Counted from the stretch's first letter, positions 1-10,262 are shown. The stretch is 64,000 nucleotides of DNA from Mucilaginibacter hurinus (GCF_003324525.1 NZ_QGDC01000011.1:1-64000), one strand, 5' to 3'. Numbers and translations: made by a program. The notes: generated from the sequence alone by a model not told the origin.

Positions 1-27
1 TGGAAAATCATCTTTAAATAACTACTT

Positions 28-453
28 TTGACAACGCTTCTACAGCGTTTGCTGCGCTCGTTCGCCAGCACTTTGGGTGGTCAATTTGCCACGGAATCAC
101 CTGGTCAACTTCTCCGTATTATACAGTCAAGCGGTTACATTCTTTACCAGCATAAAACAAAAACTAATGTATATGCAATGTCATTAGTTACTCCTGATTT
201 TCGAAGCAACTTTACAAATAAAGACAGAACCGAATATTGTTATCTCACCACAGAATTACTATTACAAGATCATGAAATTCCAAAAAATAATAGGTTCCCG
301 CCAAGTCCATTTGATACTACAGTTTATCAATTTAGTGGTGATAAGGCGAAGTTCGTCATAGCCATTGAAAGTAAAGTTAAAAACGGGGATTTGATAGATT
401 TCACAGGATTTTATCCAACTATAGATGTCATAGAAACGATTGCTATTGTATAG
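28..453 (+). CDS. Hypothetical protein, possibly 5'-chimeric
   Basis: No family is recognised. The reading frame is closed by a TAA at 19-21, so the ORF does not continue from outside the window. The longest form starts at a TTG (28). Its first ~30 residues are encoded by the IS-end-like repeat, which suggests that the upstream part is not original coding sequence. The first ATG in frame is at 178 and would give a 91-aa protein. The product is hydrophilic, has no membrane segment or signal peptide, and ends in an IDVIETIAIV strand-like tail. The AT-rich composition resembles the next gene and differs from the core genes after 1.6 kb. It is either a small accessory gene or the 3' remnant of a longer one. 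Confidence 0.4.
   Translation: MTTLLQRLLRSFASTLGGQFATESPGQLLRIIQSSGYILYQHKTKTNVYAMSLVTPDFRSNFTNKDRTEYCYLTTELLLQDHEIPKNNRFPPSPFDTTVYQFSGDKAKFVIAIESKVKNGDLIDFTGFYPTIDVIETIAIV
78..116. repeat. Short direct repeat resembling an IS-end
   Basis: Two imperfect copies of TGGTCAAyTT-n-CC lie at 78-90 and 102-115, a 24-bp period. Iterated TGGTCAATTTG-type motifs like this resemble the long terminal repeats I associate with IS21-family elements of Bacteroidota. No transposase gene is visible, so it would be a decayed or clipped end. The IS21 assignment rests on remembered resemblance only. Confidence 0.3.
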
Positions 454-519
454 TTTACCGTATACCGAGCACTTAAAGGAAGCCTTCAAGAGACCCTGGA
501 TATTTAGAGCGAAACTAAT

Positions 520-1050
520 ATGAATATTGAAAGTGAAAAAGAATGGATAACGGAATTTATACGAACTAATTTAAACGATGATATTACTGATCGGATTAAA
601 CATTTTGCATTGCTATGGAATTTGTTTGAAACATTCGCTTGTAATAAGTTCGCAACAGTTGCGAGTATTATTCAGGCAGTCGATCATTTAAATGCGATAC
701 AACAAATTGATTTAAATACTGATAGATATCTGGATTACTTTTCTGCAAGGTATATCGATATTAATGGAGTAGAAACAACTCATTTTCAATCACTGAATTT
801 CCGGAAACCAGATAAAAAGCAACTAGTTTTGAATGTGCTTTTAAGGAAAGAGACTGAACCTAAAGAGATTCTAAAAGCGGTCTTAATTATCGTTTACCGC
901 TATCGTAATAACTTATTTCATGGAGAAAAGAATGTAGCGGCACTAAACGCTCAAGCTGCTAATTTTGAGCATGCTAATAGCATATTAATAGATTTCTTGA
1001 CTATTTTGAAGCGTAATTATTTAGTCGGTCAATTCAACCGTCAATCTTAA
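520..1050 (+). CDS. HEPN-domain protein
   Basis: A 176-aa, probably all-helical protein. Near its C-terminus is RYRNNLFHGEK (residues 127-137), which contains the R-x4-H signature of HEPN proteins (R129, N130, H134). In that superfamily this motif forms the ribonuclease active site of many toxins and defence effectors, but some HEPN proteins are non-catalytic RNA-binding or scaffold proteins. The N-terminal part (WITEFIRTNLNDDITDRIKHF, then a WNLFE helix) resembles the uncharacterised HEPN proteins common in accessory regions. No MNT nucleotidyltransferase or other recognisable antitoxin is adjacent; the ORF 5' of it is unknown. It is AT-rich and lies between an IS-end-like repeat and a broken HTH gene, which suggests acquired DNA. 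The motif is seen directly; nuclease or defence function is inference. Confidence 0.6.
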   Translation: MNIESEKEWITEFIRTNLNDDITDRIKHFALLWNLFETFACNKFATVASIIQAVDHLNAIQQIDLNTDRYLDYFSARYIDINGVETTHFQSLNFRKPDKKQLVLNVLLRKETEPKEILKAVLIIVYRYRNNLFHGEKNVAALNAQAANFEHANSILIDFLTILKRNYLVGQFNRQS

Positions 1051-1068
1051 CTTGTTGATGCAAGTTAT

Positions 1069-1354
1069 ATGTATAGAAGAAGCCGCATATTCGCGTTACT
1101 GGACAAGGTGATGGATTACGTCCATCAAAACATTAAGTCAAGACGACAAATGGATATCTGGCGATGAGGCAACGTCTATACTCCGCATAAAGAGTAAAAC
1201 GACATTACAGAGACTTCGCGATGAAGGAAAAATACTATATAGCCAATCGGAAAAGAAAATCATCCTTTACGACGCTGATAGCATAGAGACCACCTTGAGG
1301 ATTTTACTTACGTACTCTTTGAATAATGGAAGAACAAAAAGACCCTTCGCCTGA
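1069..1354 (+). pseudogene. Frameshifted MerR/excisionase-type helix-turn-helix gene
   Basis: The first part reads from ATG 1069 as MYRRSRIFALLDKVMDYVHQ up to about 1137. The second part lies in the next frame from about 1139: QDDKWISGDEATSILRIKSK, then TTLQRLRDEGKILYSQSEKK and IILYDADSIE, ending at TGA 1352-1354. Together they match the pattern of the ~95-aa helix-turn-helix (excisionase-like) proteins frequent in Bacteroidota mobile regions, in which W-I-S-G-D-E-A begins the winged HTH. A one-base shift near 1138-1141 separates the halves: the first frame stops after IWR, and the second has no start codon. It is either a real inactivating mutation or a sequencing indel. The gene follows the HEPN gene by 18 bp. 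Confidence 0.6.
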
Positions 1355-1505
1355 ATATAAAAACAGGGCTATCGCTTTGTTAGCGAACCCCTTGTTCCAA
1401 CGCTATTGTTCAACGCAATACTTAAGCTGTTCATTGGCACACCTCAACTTACATGATAAGGATATAAATCTGATAGAAAAGGTAGTTCAATTGATAAATC
1501 TCTAA
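1326..1505 (+). CDS. Small hypothetical protein (59 aa)
   Basis: An ATG at 1326 opens a 59-codon frame ending TAA 1503-1505. It overlaps the last 29 bases of the broken HTH gene in a different frame. The product begins MEEQKDPSPEYKNRAIALLA and has a Cys/Tyr-rich middle (RYCSTQYLSCSLAHLNLHD) and a hydrophobic C-terminal helix. The overlap with the HTH gene suggests translational coupling in an ancestral two-gene unit. I do not recognise a family. A chance ORF remains possible. Confidence 0.35.
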   Translation: MEEQKDPSPEYKNRAIALLANPLFQRYCSTQYLSCSLAHLNLHDKDINLIEKVVQLINL

Positions 1506-1625
1506 AATAAATAATTAATTACACGGCGTTTTCCAGGTAATACTTAAACAGCCGTTTAACCGTTTACTCTCTCATCAGGCAAATCACACGTATGCCTGCG
1601 GAATTTATTTCGTTATTTTAGCAGC

Positions 1626-3053
1626 GTGAAGAAAATCCACCTCTTACTACTCCGGGCATTCATAAGGCCGTTCATCGTTACTTTTTTAATAGTAATGTTT
1701 GTGCTGCTGATGCTATTCCTGTTTAAGTACATCGATGACCTGATAGGGAAGGGATTTGAGTGGTATATTATTCTTGAGCTAATGATGTACGCGTCGGCAA
1801 CTAACGTGGCCATGGCGCTGCCCTTATCGGTGTTGCTGTCCTCCATCATGACTTATGGCAGCCTTGGCGAGAATTACGAACTTGTGGCTATAAAGTCGGC
1901 AGGCATATCGCTACAGCGGGCGTTGTACCCTATGTTTATAGTAGTAGGGTTGCTGGCAATAAGTGCATTTATCTTTTCTGACTATATGCTGCCGGTAGCC
2001 AACCTTAAATATTATTCGCTGCTTTATGATGTGCGGCAGCAAAAATCTGCTAAGCTGCTGCAGGAAGGCGTGTTCAGCAACAGTTTCCCGGGCTATTCTA
2101 TCCGCGTGTTAAAAAAAGGCGAAGATCAGCAAACGCTGCTTGGCGTTACCATTTACCAAAAGGCCGATGATGGCAATATGAACGTTATATTGGCCAAAGA
2201 GGGTACTATGTACCGTACGCCAGGCGATCAGTTTTTGGTATTAAAGTTACGAGATGGCATCAGGTACGAGGAAAGGGCTGATAAGAACGGGTACTGGAAA
2301 CGGCAGCAATTTGTACGGATGCGCTTTAAGGCTACCGAACAAAAGCTGGACCTATCGGCATTTAAAATGAAACGCACCAACCAGGACGAGTTCCGGTCGG
2401 CATTTGTGATGATGAACATCAAGCAACTGCGTAACTACAAAGACTCAACCAACAGGCAAATAGATAGCAGCGTGCGGCGAGGTTATAATATGCTGATACC
2501 ATACATTCGCTTTTTCACCGTGCCTAAAAAGGGCGATTCGGTGAAAACGTTTGTTAAAGTAAAAAGTTCCGACATACTATCGGGACTGCCTACAAATGAT
2601 AAGTTGAGCGCGTTGAGTGCCGCGGCCAGCGAAGTACGGTCAGTACAGGAGATGCTGAAAACGCGGGCAGAGGGCTACAAAGAAACGGTAAAAAATGTGC
2701 GCCGCTCGCTGGTAGAGTATGAAAAAAAGTTTACGCTTTCGGTTGCCTGCCTTGTGCTGTTTTTGATAGGCGCCCCCCTCGGCGCCATTATACGCAAAGG
2801 CGGCCTGGGGTTGCCTGTAGTGGTTTCGGTTATTTTCTTCCTTATATACCACATCATTTCAACCATAGGCGAAAAAGGCGTTAAAGATGGTGATGTGCAC
2901 CCGGTTTTGGGTATGTGGATAGCCATTTTTATATTAACCCCTATCGGGTTGTTTTTAGCGTATAAAGCGGCTACCGATTCGGCGTTGTTTGATATGGATG
3001 CCTACAAACAATTTTTTAATCGCCTGTTTAAGCGCAAAGCAGCGCTCAAGTAG
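1626..3053 (+). CDS. LptF/LptG-family permease (YjgP/YjgQ)
   Basis: Inner-membrane subunit of the Lpt machine that extracts lipopolysaccharide and passes it to the periplasmic bridge, powered by LptB. The 475-aa product has the family layout: an N-terminal helix (about 14-34), TM2 (55-76), a cytoplasmic coupling segment GSLGENYELVAIKSAGIS (78-95), TM3 (100-118), a large periplasmic beta-jellyroll (about 130-365), and three C-terminal TM helices (about 370-447). The segment IGAPLGAIIRKGGLG before TM5 is typical. The start is a GTG at 1626; no nearer ATG preserves the first helix. The length is greater than the ~360 aa of enterobacterial LptF, as is usual in Bacteroidota, where the periplasmic domain is enlarged. 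Whether it is LptF or LptG cannot be decided; no paralogue lies in the window. Confidence 0.88.
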   Translation: MKKIHLLLLRAFIRPFIVTFLIVMFVLLMLFLFKYIDDLIGKGFEWYIILELMMYASATNVAMALPLSVLLSSIMTYGSLGENYELVAIKSAGISLQRALYPMFIVVGLLAISAFIFSDYMLPVANLKYYSLLYDVRQQKSAKLLQEGVFSNSFPGYSIRVLKKGEDQQTLLGVTIYQKADDGNMNVILAKEGTMYRTPGDQFLVLKLRDGIRYEERADKNGYWKRQQFVRMRFKATEQKLDLSAFKMKRTNQDEFRSAFVMMNIKQLRNYKDSTNRQIDSSVRRGYNMLIPYIRFFTVPKKGDSVKTFVKVKSSDILSGLPTNDKLSALSAAASEVRSVQEMLKTRAEGYKETVKNVRRSLVEYEKKFTLSVACLVLFLIGAPLGAIIRKGGLGLPVVVSVIFFLIYHIISTIGEKGVKDGDVHPVLGMWIAIFILTPIGLFLAYKAATDSALFDMDAYKQFFNRLFKRKAALK

Positions 3054-3092
3054 TTTTTACACAACACCGACCCATAAACCTAAATTATGGCG

Positions 3093-3100
3093 TAAATTTG
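3093..3100 (+). promoter_or_regulatory. Candidate -7 box for ribBA
   Basis: TAAATTTG fits the Bacteroidota -7 consensus TAnnTTTG and sits 38 bp before the ribBA ATG. No clear TTG -33 element is at the right distance, so support is partial. The 84-bp gap shows no FMN-riboswitch signature. Confidence 0.3.
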
Positions 3101-3137
3101 CTTGTCGCTTTAACAGGCAATTATCTTTTTATAACAT

Positions 3138-4343
3138 ATGTTAAATACAATACCGGAAGCCATCGAGGCTATAAAAAATGGTAAAACCATTATTGTTGTA
3201 GACGATGAAGACAGGGAAAATGAGGGCGACTTTTTAACTGCCGCACGTAATGCCACACCCGAAACCGTAAACTTTATGGCCCGTTACGGCCGCGGCCTGG
3301 TTTGCGCCCCAATTACCCGGCAACGCGCACAGGAACTTGAGCTTGACCTGATGGTAACCCATAACACCACCTCGCACGAAACAAATTTTACGGTTTCGGT
3401 GGATTTACTGGGTCATGGCTGTACTACCGGTATATCGGCTTCTGACCGTTCAAAAACAACGCTCGCATTAATTGACCCAACCATAAAAGCCGCCGATCTT
3501 GGACGGCCCGGTCATATATTCCCGCTGATAGCTAAAGATGGCGGCGTACTGCGTCGCTCGGGGCATACCGAGGCCGCTGTGGATTTGGCTGTGCTGGCCG
3601 GCTTTGAGCCTGCGGGTGTTATCTGCGAAATAATGAAAGAAGATGGCGAGATGGCCCGCTTGCCCGACCTGCTTGAGCTGGCTAAAGAGTTTGATCTGAA
3701 AATCATATCAATACAGGACCTGATTGCCTACCGGTTAAGTACAGAGACATTGGTGAATAAGGAGATTGCCGTAAAACTGCCTACGCAGTGGGGCGATTTT
3801 GAGATGATTGCCTATACCCAGGCAGATACCGGCGAAAACCACATAGCATTGGTTAAGGGCGCATGGGAACCAGAAGAGCCTGTATTGATACGTGTGCATA
3901 GCTCATGTGTAACCGGTGATATTTTTGGTTCGTGCCGCTGCGATTGCGGGCCGCAGTTGCATAAAGCCATGGAGATGATTCAGCAGGAGGGCAAAGGCGT
4001 AATTGTGTACATGAACCAGGAGGGGCGCGGGATAGGGCTTATCAATAAGCTTAAGGCGTACCATTTACAGGAAAACGGACTGGATACCGTAGAGGCCAAT
4101 TTGCAACTTGGCTTTAAAATGGACCACCGCGAATATGGCATAGGCGCCCAGATTATACGCAGCCTGGGCATTACCAAAATGCGGCTGATGACCAATAACC
4201 CCAAAAAGAGAGCAGGGCTTGTTGGTTACGGACTGGAGATAGTTGAAAATGTGCCTATTGAAATCGAGTCAAATCCGCATAATGAAATTTATTTGCGTAC
4301 AAAGCGCGATAAGATGGATCATGCCATCATGCGCGATCATTAA
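3138..4343 (+). CDS. ribBA: RibBA: 3,4-dihydroxy-2-butanone-4-phosphate synthase / GTP cyclohydrolase II
   Basis: Bifunctional riboflavin enzyme. The N-terminal half converts ribulose 5-phosphate to dihydroxybutanone phosphate and formate. The C-terminal half opens GTP to the pyrimidine precursor. In the RibB half, [11 protein letters not shown] (22-32), [13 protein letters not shown] (92-104) and [11 protein letters not shown] (140-150) are the substrate and metal motifs. In the RibA half, C257, C268 and C270 ([15 protein letters not shown]) are the zinc ligands, and [11 protein letters not shown] (291-301) is the GTP-site loop. The 401-aa length is standard for the fusion. The cytosolic product acts in FMN/FAD synthesis. 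The start ATG lies 84 bp after the lpt gene on the same strand; the 3' end overlaps the convergent tamB by 4 bp. Confidence 0.97.
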   Translation: MLNTIPEAIEAIKNGKTIIVVDDEDRENEGDFLTAARNATPETVNFMARYGRGLVCAPITRQRAQELELDLMVTHNTTSHETNFTVSVDLLGHGCTTGISASDRSKTTLALIDPTIKAADLGRPGHIFPLIAKDGGVLRRSGHTEAAVDLAVLAGFEPAGVICEIMKEDGEMARLPDLLELAKEFDLKIISIQDLIAYRLSTETLVNKEIAVKLPTQWGDFEMIAYTQADTGENHIALVKGAWEPEEPVLIRVHSSCVTGDIFGSCRCDCGPQLHKAMEMIQQEGKGVIVYMNQEGRGIGLINKLKAYHLQENGLDTVEANLQLGFKMDHREYGIGAQIIRSLGITKMRLMTNNPKKRAGLVGYGLEIVENVPIEIESNPHNEIYLRTKRDKMDHAIMRDH

Positions 4344-7300
4344 TTTTCTTCTTCCTCGTTTTTTAGTTTGAAGTTTACCGGTGGCGGCGGCGCTATAGGC
4401 GCAGGGTTGGTTTGCGGGCTGCTGCGGCGTCCCTGCCTGAAAATGTTACGGATGAATTCGCCAATGGTGTCAAAATCACGCTGATATACCAGGCCTAAGC
4501 CATTTACATATTGCACATCAAGCGGGTTAAGGGTGCTAGAAGCCGTTCCGCTTAATATTCTGTATGAGTAGCGTGCTGTTAAATTCCCGTCTTTCCGAAT
4601 CCGGTAAAGTGCTTCAAAGTCACCCCTGAGCGGGTTAGAAGATGTTGAGTTGAAAAGGTTGCCGGAGTTGTTATTGTTAAACAAGTTGTTTGTTCCTGAA
4701 TTGTTAAACAAGCTCCCGTTAAGCTGCAGCCTGTCGTTAAACAGGCGTATGGTGGCGCTGGCCTCACTAAGCGACCGTATGTTAATGTCGACGTTTTTGA
4801 TGTTGGATTGCGCTATAAAGCTGTTCAGCTTATTAAAGGCAAACTCGCTTACAGCGTCTCCGGCGGTACTTAATACCTGTTGATCAAGGTTACCACCGCC
4901 TGTTCCCGGTGCAAAATTACGCCGTACAATAATGCTTAGCGCTTGCTGGCTGCGATTATTATTATCGGCCAGGTAGGTGCTAACGTCTTCTTTAATTGAC
5001 GGGTCAGTAGGAAAGTTAAAATCGAAGTCAATATTTGGCAGTAACAAAGACTTGGTTAATATCAATTGGGCTTGTACCAATACCTGTATCTCGCCCCGGG
5101 GCGACGTTAGGCCGGCCGCGGTATATAAGTTTGCAACACTTGTGCGCACCTCGTATATAGCGCTCAGGTTAATTTCAGCGTTGGCAGGGTCGCCCGTCCA
5201 CCTTATTGTGCCACCCTGGTTAACCGCAAAGTTTTTACTGATAAAATTTTTCGCTGTAAATTCAAACTTACCAGATGAGATAAGGAAATCACCAAACATT
5301 TCAAAATCGCCTAAACTGTTAATGTTCAGCTTTAAGCCATTAGTAATACCGCGGCCTTCCAGCTGCCCGTAATCAGTTATTATTTTTACAACTGTTTTTT
5401 CATCTGCGCTTAAGTCGAAATTAAGTGTAACTCCGTTAAATTTCTTCGAAATATCTTCTTCTGTACGGCTCGTATCGTTATGGCTGACAAAACGTATAAA
5501 ATCATAATCACCGGCTGTTGAAGAGGTATTAAGCGGGATATTAAAAACAGTGCCTTCCTGGGTGGTGGCCTTAATATCAATGCGCATATTATCTACCGGC
5601 CCTGTAAAGCTAAATTTCCCGGTGCCGTATGCTGTGCCAAAATACAGGTGGTTATCCTTAAAAGTTGTATTAAGCGCCATCAGGTTTTCGGCGTTAACGT
5701 CAATATCAAGCGCCGGGTTTGATATGTTATTCAGGTCAACCGTTCCGGTGGCGGTGGCTTTCCCTTTCTTGGTATCTTTTATAGCCAGCTTGTTTAATTT
5801 TATTACGCTGTTTTCTACACTAAGCTTATCATTAAGCGTGTATGCCGTTTTTAAATAATTTACAGTTACACCGGTGTTGTTAAGGGTAACATCACCGTTT
5901 AAAGCGGGTTTTTGCGGCGTGCCCGTAAGTTTAAGACTGGTTGATACGGTTCCCTTGACATCAGATACAAGGTTGCTGATAAATGGCGTAAAGATGATAG
6001 CCTCCGTCTGATTCATGTTTATATCAAAATCAAGTACGTTTTCAGCGTTTTTTTCTAAAGAATAGGCGCCTTCAATATCCATGGTTTCCAGGCCCCTGTT
6101 TAAAATATTTAAACGTACTATAGCCTTCTTGCTCTGGTTATCCAGGCTTGATGTGATCTTTACATTTCCAACCAGGGTTTGGTTCATGGTAAGCGTATCT
6201 ATATTCAGATTCGCATCAACCTCCGGCGTTTTAGTGATGGCCGATAACGTAACTTTACCATTTAGTGCCCCCTTTAATAATATGCCTGATGGCTTGGTAA
6301 GCGTATTAAGCGTGCTCATCCTGAACCGCTCAAAAACTACGTCCAGCTTATCCTCAGAGTTATCTGATATAAAGCCGTCTATTCTTACGCGTTGCTCGCC
6401 ATTTGAAAGGTCAAAGCCTGATATTTTTGTTTTACCTTCAAGCAACCGTATACGCACCATCTCCTCCAGTTTCCATTTCTCGTTTTCGAGCACCACTTCC
6501 GAAGGCAGGAGCTTTAACTTTGCAGTTGTATCACGGCCAAACTCCACAAGCCCGTAAAGATCAAGCTGATTTGTCGCACTTTTATCCGACATTTTTACGT
6601 TGAAGTTTAAACTATCCCGCTGCAAAAAGTTAGTGATGTTAATGTCCTTAATGTACAAGCTGTCGGTAAGGTCAACCTTGCTTATAGATATATTGAGGCC
6701 CAGTAACTGCTCAGATGTGTTTTCATCAATAATAAGATCATGAAACACCATCTTATCGTACTTAATAGTTTTTATAAAGCCATTGAGCGTAGCAGTTTGT
6801 TCGGTCGAATTAAACTTACCTATTAGGTTTCCGCCATCCGGTATTTTTAGCCTGGGCATAAAAATAGCCAAGACAGGGTCGGCATCTTTAAGTTGAAAGT
6901 TAAATTCAAAATTTTGTTGTTTGGGCGTAATGATGTTTGTTTTTAATGAAGGGATATATTTTTTTACTACCGTTTTAAAGTATGATGGCAAAGTGGCCAG
7001 GTTGTAATTACCCTTTATGCTACCGTCGGCTATATCACTCTGAAAATCCAGCAGGCGTGAGCTGCCGGTGCCGCTTGCTGCCAGGTAAAGTGAATCAAGC
7101 ACATAGTTGTTTTTTGGATTCACCACACGCGTTGAGGACAGGAAAATATTGCCATTAAGATTATCGATATGGTCGCCCGAAAAATTAGTGCTCAGGGTAG
7201 TTGTTATGCTAACCGTATCTTTTACAAGTTTTAGTTTATGGAGGTTGGCATTAGTAATAGTGCCCGTAATATTATAAACAGGTAACTTAGGGTTAAGGTT

Positions 7301-8794
7301 AACCGAGCCGTTCATATCAAGCTTTATATTACGGTCATTAATACTCACTATGCCGTCTATAACATGCTTTCGAAACATACCATCAACCAGCACATTGCTG
7401 TAATTATAGCCTTTCAGCATTATATTTTTTACCTTGGCATTGGCCACAATGTCCAGGTTGTTTAAATCGTCGCCACGGCCTTTTACCTGGGCTGTAAAGG
7501 TCGTTCGGCCTATAATCTTGTTATTTATAAGTGTGCCAAGGTCAAATTGATTGGTACTAACCTTACCACTGTAAGCCGGCGTGCCTGCTTTATTTATTTT
7601 GAGGTTAATGTCGGTATCAAAGCGCCCGAGTTTGGTTTTGAAAACTCCGTAAGCTACAAAGTCATTTTGTAAGCCCGTGAAATTACCGCTAAAGTTTACG
7701 TTACCAAATTTGTTAATTATGTCAGGTACTTTGGCATTTGGCCTGCCGCTGAAATTTGCGAGCAAATAATCAAGGTCCTTTTTATTAGTGGCAACCTGCT
7801 CAATATCCAGTTCCATCAACGTGTTATCCCAGTCAGGTAAACCCTTCATATTGAAATTGCCCCTTATGTAGGTGCCTTTTGCAGCAGTTATAAGCATGTT
7901 TTTAGCCTTTAAGTTACCTACACGGCCACGCACACGCCCGGATACACCAAGTTCAAAACGGACCTTCTCGAGCCCGCTGGTGAAATAGGCTATATCTTTT
8001 GATGAGATATGCGCTTTTTTAAAGTCGCCATCCATCGTTACCTTATTTTCAAAATCGCTGAAATCATCAAATGAATTAAAGCTCATTTTAAAATAATCCT
8101 TTACCAGGGAGTTTTGGGTTTGCAGGTAAAGTCGTTGCAGCATTATTTCATTGGTGTCAATGGTGGCGTTAGCGCTTAGGGTTTTTACATACAGCCCGCT
8201 TTTTTCGCGAAAGCTGAGATTACGTATGGCAGCCTTAAATATGTGATTGTTCACATCTATATTGCGTACTACCGCTTTAAAGCCGCGCACATCCAGGTCG
8301 TTAAAGTTAACGCCATTTACCAGGCTGTCGCGCAGCATATTCTTGTAGCGGAAACGCAGGTTATTTATTCCTACCCGCTGAAAGTCCATAGTCCATGGTT
8401 TACCTTTTTGGGTAGTATCGCCCGAGTCAAAGTAATCAATAATAAACTGCAGGTTAGTAGTGCTGTCTTTTTGCTTTTTCAGATAAAACGAACCGTTATC
8501 AAGCTGGATATCTGAAAAGTGAATAATGCGGTTTTTAATACTGCTGAAGATGGAAAAGCGGCTTAACTCAATGGTTAGCCTGGGCGTATTTAATAATGTG
8601 TCCTGTTGCTTGTCAAGCACATATAAATCTTCAAGCACTACAGACCTGAATGGTTTAATATACAGGCTCTTGATATCAACTTTGGTTTGCAACTCTTTTG
8701 AAAGGAAGGCTGTAGCCTTTTTTGCTGCCCACGTTTGTACCGGTTTGTATTGAAATGCCAGCACTACAATGCTTAACACCAGTAATATAACCAA
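4340..8794 (-). CDS. tamB: TamB-like translocation/assembly module protein (DUF490)
   Basis: A very long AsmA/TamB-type protein (1484 aa from the TTG at 8794). It has one N-terminal membrane anchor ([19 protein letters not shown]), then repetitive beta-strand sequence expected to form a lipid-carrying groove across the periplasm, and a C-terminal DUF490 domain (about 1050-1430). In Proteobacteria TamB works with the Omp85 protein TamA and in phospholipid transport to the outer membrane. No TamA-like gene is adjacent here. The tail is rich in N, P and E. Start choice is uncertain: the frame is open back to 8863 and the upstream codons encode a basic stretch (GKVIKKALKIALS) that would make a better anchor. 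However, no ATG, GTG or TTG exists there, so the annotated TTG may truncate the real N-terminus. Confidence 0.88.
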   Translation of the reverse strand: MVILLVLSIVVLAFQYKPVQTWAAKKATAFLSKELQTKVDIKSLYIKPFRSVVLEDLYVLDKQQDTLLNTPRLTIELSRFSIFSSIKNRIIHFSDIQLDNGSFYLKKQKDSTTNLQFIIDYFDSGDTTQKGKPWTMDFQRVGINNLRFRYKNMLRDSLVNGVNFNDLDVRGFKAVVRNIDVNNHIFKAAIRNLSFREKSGLYVKTLSANATIDTNEIMLQRLYLQTQNSLVKDYFKMSFNSFDDFSDFENKVTMDGDFKKAHISSKDIAYFTSGLEKVRFELGVSGRVRGRVGNLKAKNMLITAAKGTYIRGNFNMKGLPDWDNTLMELDIEQVATNKKDLDYLLANFSGRPNAKVPDIINKFGNVNFSGNFTGLQNDFVAYGVFKTKLGRFDTDINLKINKAGTPAYSGKVSTNQFDLGTLINNKIIGRTTFTAQVKGRGDDLNNLDIVANAKVKNIMLKGYNYSNVLVDGMFRKHVIDGIVSINDRNIKLDMNGSVNLNPKLPVYNITGTITNANLHKLKLVKDTVSITTTLSTNFSGDHIDNLNGNIFLSSTRVVNPKNNYVLDSLYLAASGTGSSRLLDFQSDIADGSIKGNYNLATLPSYFKTVVKKYIPSLKTNIITPKQQNFEFNFQLKDADPVLAIFMPRLKIPDGGNLIGKFNSTEQTATLNGFIKTIKYDKMVFHDLIIDENTSEQLLGLNISISKVDLTDSLYIKDINITNFLQRDSLNFNVKMSDKSATNQLDLYGLVEFGRDTTAKLKLLPSEVVLENEKWKLEEMVRIRLLEGKTKISGFDLSNGEQRVRIDGFISDNSEDKLDVVFERFRMSTLNTLTKPSGILLKGALNGKVTLSAITKTPEVDANLNIDTLTMNQTLVGNVKITSSLDNQSKKAIVRLNILNRGLETMDIEGAYSLEKNAENVLDFDINMNQTEAIIFTPFISNLVSDVKGTVSTSLKLTGTPQKPALNGDVTLNNTGVTVNYLKTAYTLNDKLSVENSVIKLNKLAIKDTKKGKATATGTVDLNNISNPALDIDVNAENLMALNTTFKDNHLYFGTAYGTGKFSFTGPVDNMRIDIKATTQEGTVFNIPLNTSSTAGDYDFIRFVSHNDTSRTEEDISKKFNGVTLNFDLSADEKTVVKIITDYGQLEGRGITNGLKLNINSLGDFEMFGDFLISSGKFEFTAKNFISKNFAVNQGGTIRWTGDPANAEINLSAIYEVRTSVANLYTAAGLTSPRGEIQVLVQAQLILTKSLLLPNIDFDFNFPTDPSIKEDVSTYLADNNNRSQQALSIIVRRNFAPGTGGGNLDQQVLSTAGDAVSEFAFNKLNSFIAQSNIKNVDINIRSLSEASATIRLFNDRLQLNGSLFNNSGTNNLFNNNNSGNLFNSTSSNPLRGDFEALYRIRKDGNLTARYSYRILSGTASSTLNPLDVQYVNGLGLVYQRDFDTIGEFIRNIFRQGRRSSPQTNPAPIAPPPPVNFKLKNEEEEN

Positions 8795-8880
8795 TACTAT
8801 GCTTAACGCTATTTTGAGTGCTTTTTTAATAACTTTGCCCTTTAATAATTGTTGTTTTGTGAATTAGAGATTGGAACGAA

Positions 8881-8912
8881 TTTGCTATTAATCCATAGCG
8901 TAACAAGTTTTG
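8881..8912 (+). promoter_or_regulatory. Candidate promoter of tsaD
   Basis: TTTG at 8881-8884, a 20-bp spacer and AAGTTTTG at 8905-8912 match the Bacteroidota pattern TTTG-N19-21-TAnnTTTG except for the first base of the -7 box. A start near 8919 would give a leader of about 55 nt before the GTG at 8974. Confidence 0.4.
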
Positions 8913-8973
8913 CTATTTACAGTTTTCTTAATCACTAATTCAGTAAATCAATAACTCAAAAAATAAAAAAAAC

Positions 8974-9975
8974 GTGCCTGTTATTTTAGCTATAGAATCA
9001 TCCTGCGACGAAACTTCAGCAGCTATTTGCGCCGATGGTAAAATATTAAGCAATGTTATTGCCAATCAAACCATTCACGAAGCATATGGAGGTGTCGTCC
9101 CTGAGCTTGCCTCAAGGGTTCACCAGCAAAATATTGTGCCGGCGGTACAACAAGCATTGTTTAACGCAAAAGTAAGCAAAAATGATATTGATGCAGTGGC
9201 TTTTACACGTGGTCCGGGCCTTTTAGGTTCACTTTTAGTAGGTGTATCATTTGCTAAGGCTTTCGCGTTGGCTAAAAACATACCTTTAATTGAGGTAAAC
9301 CACATGCAGGCGCATGTTTTAGCGCATTTTATAGGTGACCAAAACCCTGCCTTTCCATTTTTGTGCCTGACCGTTTCGGGCGGACACACACAAATAGTTT
9401 TAGTGAACGATTACTTTGACATGGAGATTGTAGGTCAGACGCTTGACGATGCCGCGGGTGAGGCCATGGATAAAACCAGCAAAATTTTAGGTTTGCCTTA
9501 CCCCGGCGGACCTTTGATAGATAAATATGCACGTATGGGCAATCCCAATGCCTATGCGTTTCCTGAACCGCAGATTCCCGGTTTTGACTTTAGTTTTAGT
9601 GGATTAAAAACTTCCATACTATATTTTATACGCGACAATGTTGCAAAGAACCCGGATTTTATTGCACAAAACTTGAATGATATTTGTGCCTCGGTTGAAA
9701 GCCGGATTGCCTCTATATTGCTTAATAAGTTGCGTAAAGTTGCTGTGCAGTACGGTATAAAGGACGTAGCCTTAGCCGGCGGGGTATCAGCTAACACCGG
9801 CCTCCGCTTAGGATTGCAGGAATTGGGAGCCCAAATGGGTTGGCGTACCTTTATCCCGAAGATGGAATATTGTACCGATAACGCCGCTATGATTGGTATT
9901 GCCGGTTACTACAAGTACTTAAAAAAAGATTTTGTAGGACAGGATGTAGCGCCGCTGGCCCGAATGCCGTTTTAA
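8974..9975 (+). CDS. tsaD: TsaD, tRNA N6-adenosine threonylcarbamoyltransferase
   Basis: Transfers the threonylcarbamoyl group to A37 of ANN-decoding tRNAs, working with TsaB, TsaE and TsaC/C2. The ASKHA-fold protein begins MPVILAIESSCDETSAA, the invariant opening of the family. The metal-binding histidines H110 and H114 are in EVNHMQAHVLAHF, followed by LTVSGGHTQIV (about 131-141) and GVSANTGLR in the second half. The 333-aa length is normal. The start is GTG at 8974, the only position that gives the conserved N-terminus. Divergent from tamB across 179 bp; essential housekeeping gene. Confidence 0.97.
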   Translation: MPVILAIESSCDETSAAICADGKILSNVIANQTIHEAYGGVVPELASRVHQQNIVPAVQQALFNAKVSKNDIDAVAFTRGPGLLGSLLVGVSFAKAFALAKNIPLIEVNHMQAHVLAHFIGDQNPAFPFLCLTVSGGHTQIVLVNDYFDMEIVGQTLDDAAGEAMDKTSKILGLPYPGGPLIDKYARMGNPNAYAFPEPQIPGFDFSFSGLKTSILYFIRDNVAKNPDFIAQNLNDICASVESRIASILLNKLRKVAVQYGIKDVALAGGVSANTGLRLGLQELGAQMGWRTFIPKMEYCTDNAAMIGIAGYYKYLKKDFVGQDVAPLARMPF

Positions 9976-10018
9976 TGGAATGGTGTACTAATGCTCAGTA
10001 AATTATTACCTTTGTGAC

Positions 10019-10213
10019 ATGAATGGAGCTTCCTATATCTTTTGGGCTATTTTTGTTGTACCGCTGGTTATATTTTTAGTATGGCTAATGCGGCAGGATA
10101 AGCGCAAGGGAAAAACAGGATTGGTGATCCTGATCATCTTACTGATAGGCGTAATATTTTATATGTACCTTAACGGCATGTTTGAGTCGCGGCCCGCGGC
10201 ATATCAAAGGTAA
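10019..10213 (+). CDS. Small two-helix membrane protein
   Basis: A 64-aa protein with two predicted membrane helices (about 6-24 and 36-53) joined by a basic loop RQDKRKGKTG. The C-terminus is short and hydrophilic. It starts at ATG 10019, 43 bp after tsaD, and may be cotranscribed with it. No family is recognised; it resembles the many lineage-restricted small membrane proteins of Bacteroidota. Confidence 0.55.
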   Translation: MNGASYIFWAIFVVPLVIFLVWLMRQDKRKGKTGLVILIILLIGVIFYMYLNGMFESRPAAYQR

Positions 10214-10231
10214 AAATCAATTTTTTCAATT

Positions 10232-10249
10232 GGCAATAACGGTATTGCC
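10232..10249. terminator. Hairpin between convergent genes
   Basis: GGCAATA (10232-10238), loop ACGG, TATTGCC (10243-10249): a perfect 7-bp stem in the 49-bp gap between the small membrane gene (+) and the polysaccharide operon end (-). There is no strong T-run, so termination is inferred from position. Confidence 0.4.
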
Positions 10250-10262
10250 CTACCTGTGAAGT

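Noticed and set aside
3054..3137. Possible FMN riboswitch before ribBA
   Set aside because: The 84-bp gap is too short and lacks the conserved RFN-element sequence.
4650..6603. Several plus-strand ORFs of 66-158 codons inside the tamB gene
   Set aside because: They are antisense shadows of a long, well-supported reading frame; their translations lack known motifs.
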